A DNA stretch of 5,372 nucleotides. Origin: DASSFZ01 sp036514635. GTDB lineage: Bacteria > Chloroflexota > Anaerolineae > Fen-1058. The position numbers and the translations under genes were made by a program. Below the pieces are notes generated by a model. The model ran no database searches, had not been told where the DNA came from, and saw only the letters and a list, made by a program, of their open reading frames with translations. The stretch is taken from positions 1 to 5,372 of the forward strand of contig DATBWU010000046.1 of assembly GCA_036514635.1 (NCBI GenBank), given 5' to 3'. Shown here piece after piece: positions 5,319-5,372 of this stretch; within the stretch, counting starts at the first letter, position 1; the number at the start of each line of letters is the position of its first letter.

Positions 5319-5372
5319 ACCCAGAAACTTGCGCCATGGCCGGCGTGCGCCCGCCGATGAACTCGGCGGGCT
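5317..5372 (-). CDS. Possible C-terminal end of a convergent gene, cut by the window edge
   Basis: On the minus strand a frame open from the edge reads PAEFIGGRTPAMAQVSG and stops at TAG (complement of 5317-5319). Third codon positions are mostly G or C until the last few residues, as in the neighbouring genes, and the segment reads like ordinary protein. Only 17 residues are visible, and I do not recognise the family. The stop codon overlaps the last bases of the hairpin repeat. Other frames of this stretch are open too, so it may not be coding. Confidence 0.3.
   Translation of the reverse strand, partial: PAEFIGGRTPAMAQVSG
5349..5371. repeat. Short perfect GC-rich hairpin
   Basis: GCCCGCCGA (5349-5357) and TCGGCGGGC (5363-5371) form a perfect 9-bp stem with the 5-nt loop TGAAC. 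No T-run follows within the window. It overlaps the possible convergent coding end, so it may be a chance feature of GC-rich coding sequence or part of another repeat. Confidence 0.6.

Noticed and set aside
5335..5372. Plus-strand gene starting at ATG 5335 (MAGVRPPMNSAG)
   Set aside because: No Shine-Dalgarno sequence or recognised motif, only 12 residues visible, and it conflicts with the equally short minus-strand frame. Not supportable.

Overview
The window is GC-rich, gene-dense bacterial DNA. It carries two divergent gene groups and a repeat-rich right end. The lineage cannot be fixed from sequence alone. High GC, soluble PAS/GAF histidine kinases, a YqeC-MocA pair, heptanucleotide intergenic repeats and a dispersed AGCGCAGCGAAG-type hairpin repeat together suggest an environmental bacterium, perhaps a member of the Chloroflexota. 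This is inference with modest confidence.

Left part (1-2698, minus strand): a compact signalling operon. In transcription order it encodes a small MerR/BldC-like helix-turn-helix protein, a soluble PAS-GAF-HisKA-HATPase histidine kinase, a single-domain response regulator, and a second receiver protein that runs off the left edge. Gaps are 46, 21 and 13 bp. No receiver within the window carries a DNA-binding output, so the small HTH protein is the only visible candidate for transcriptional output.

Middle (2699-4246, plus strand): a divergent intergenic region of 148 bp, then yqeC and a mocA-type nucleotidyltransferase joined by a 4-bp stop/start overlap. Both families serve maturation of molybdenum hydroxylases: MocA makes the cytosine dinucleotide cofactor, and YqeC is linked to selenium-dependent hydroxylases. 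The hydroxylase itself is not in view.

Right part (4247-5372): a 192-bp spacer holds a second copy of the last 37 bp around the mocA stop codon and a 7-bp tandem repeat array. The array runs up to 4 bp before the start codon of a NagD-type HAD-IIA phosphatase. After the phosphatase come a long imperfect hairpin that looks like a dispersed repeat, the possible C-terminal end of a convergent minus-strand gene, and a strong 9-bp hairpin at the edge.

Most genes belong to known families. I see no clear undescribed system. The most unusual items are the repeat and duplication structures between mocA and the phosphatase gene, and the layout of the HTH-kinase-receiver operon.
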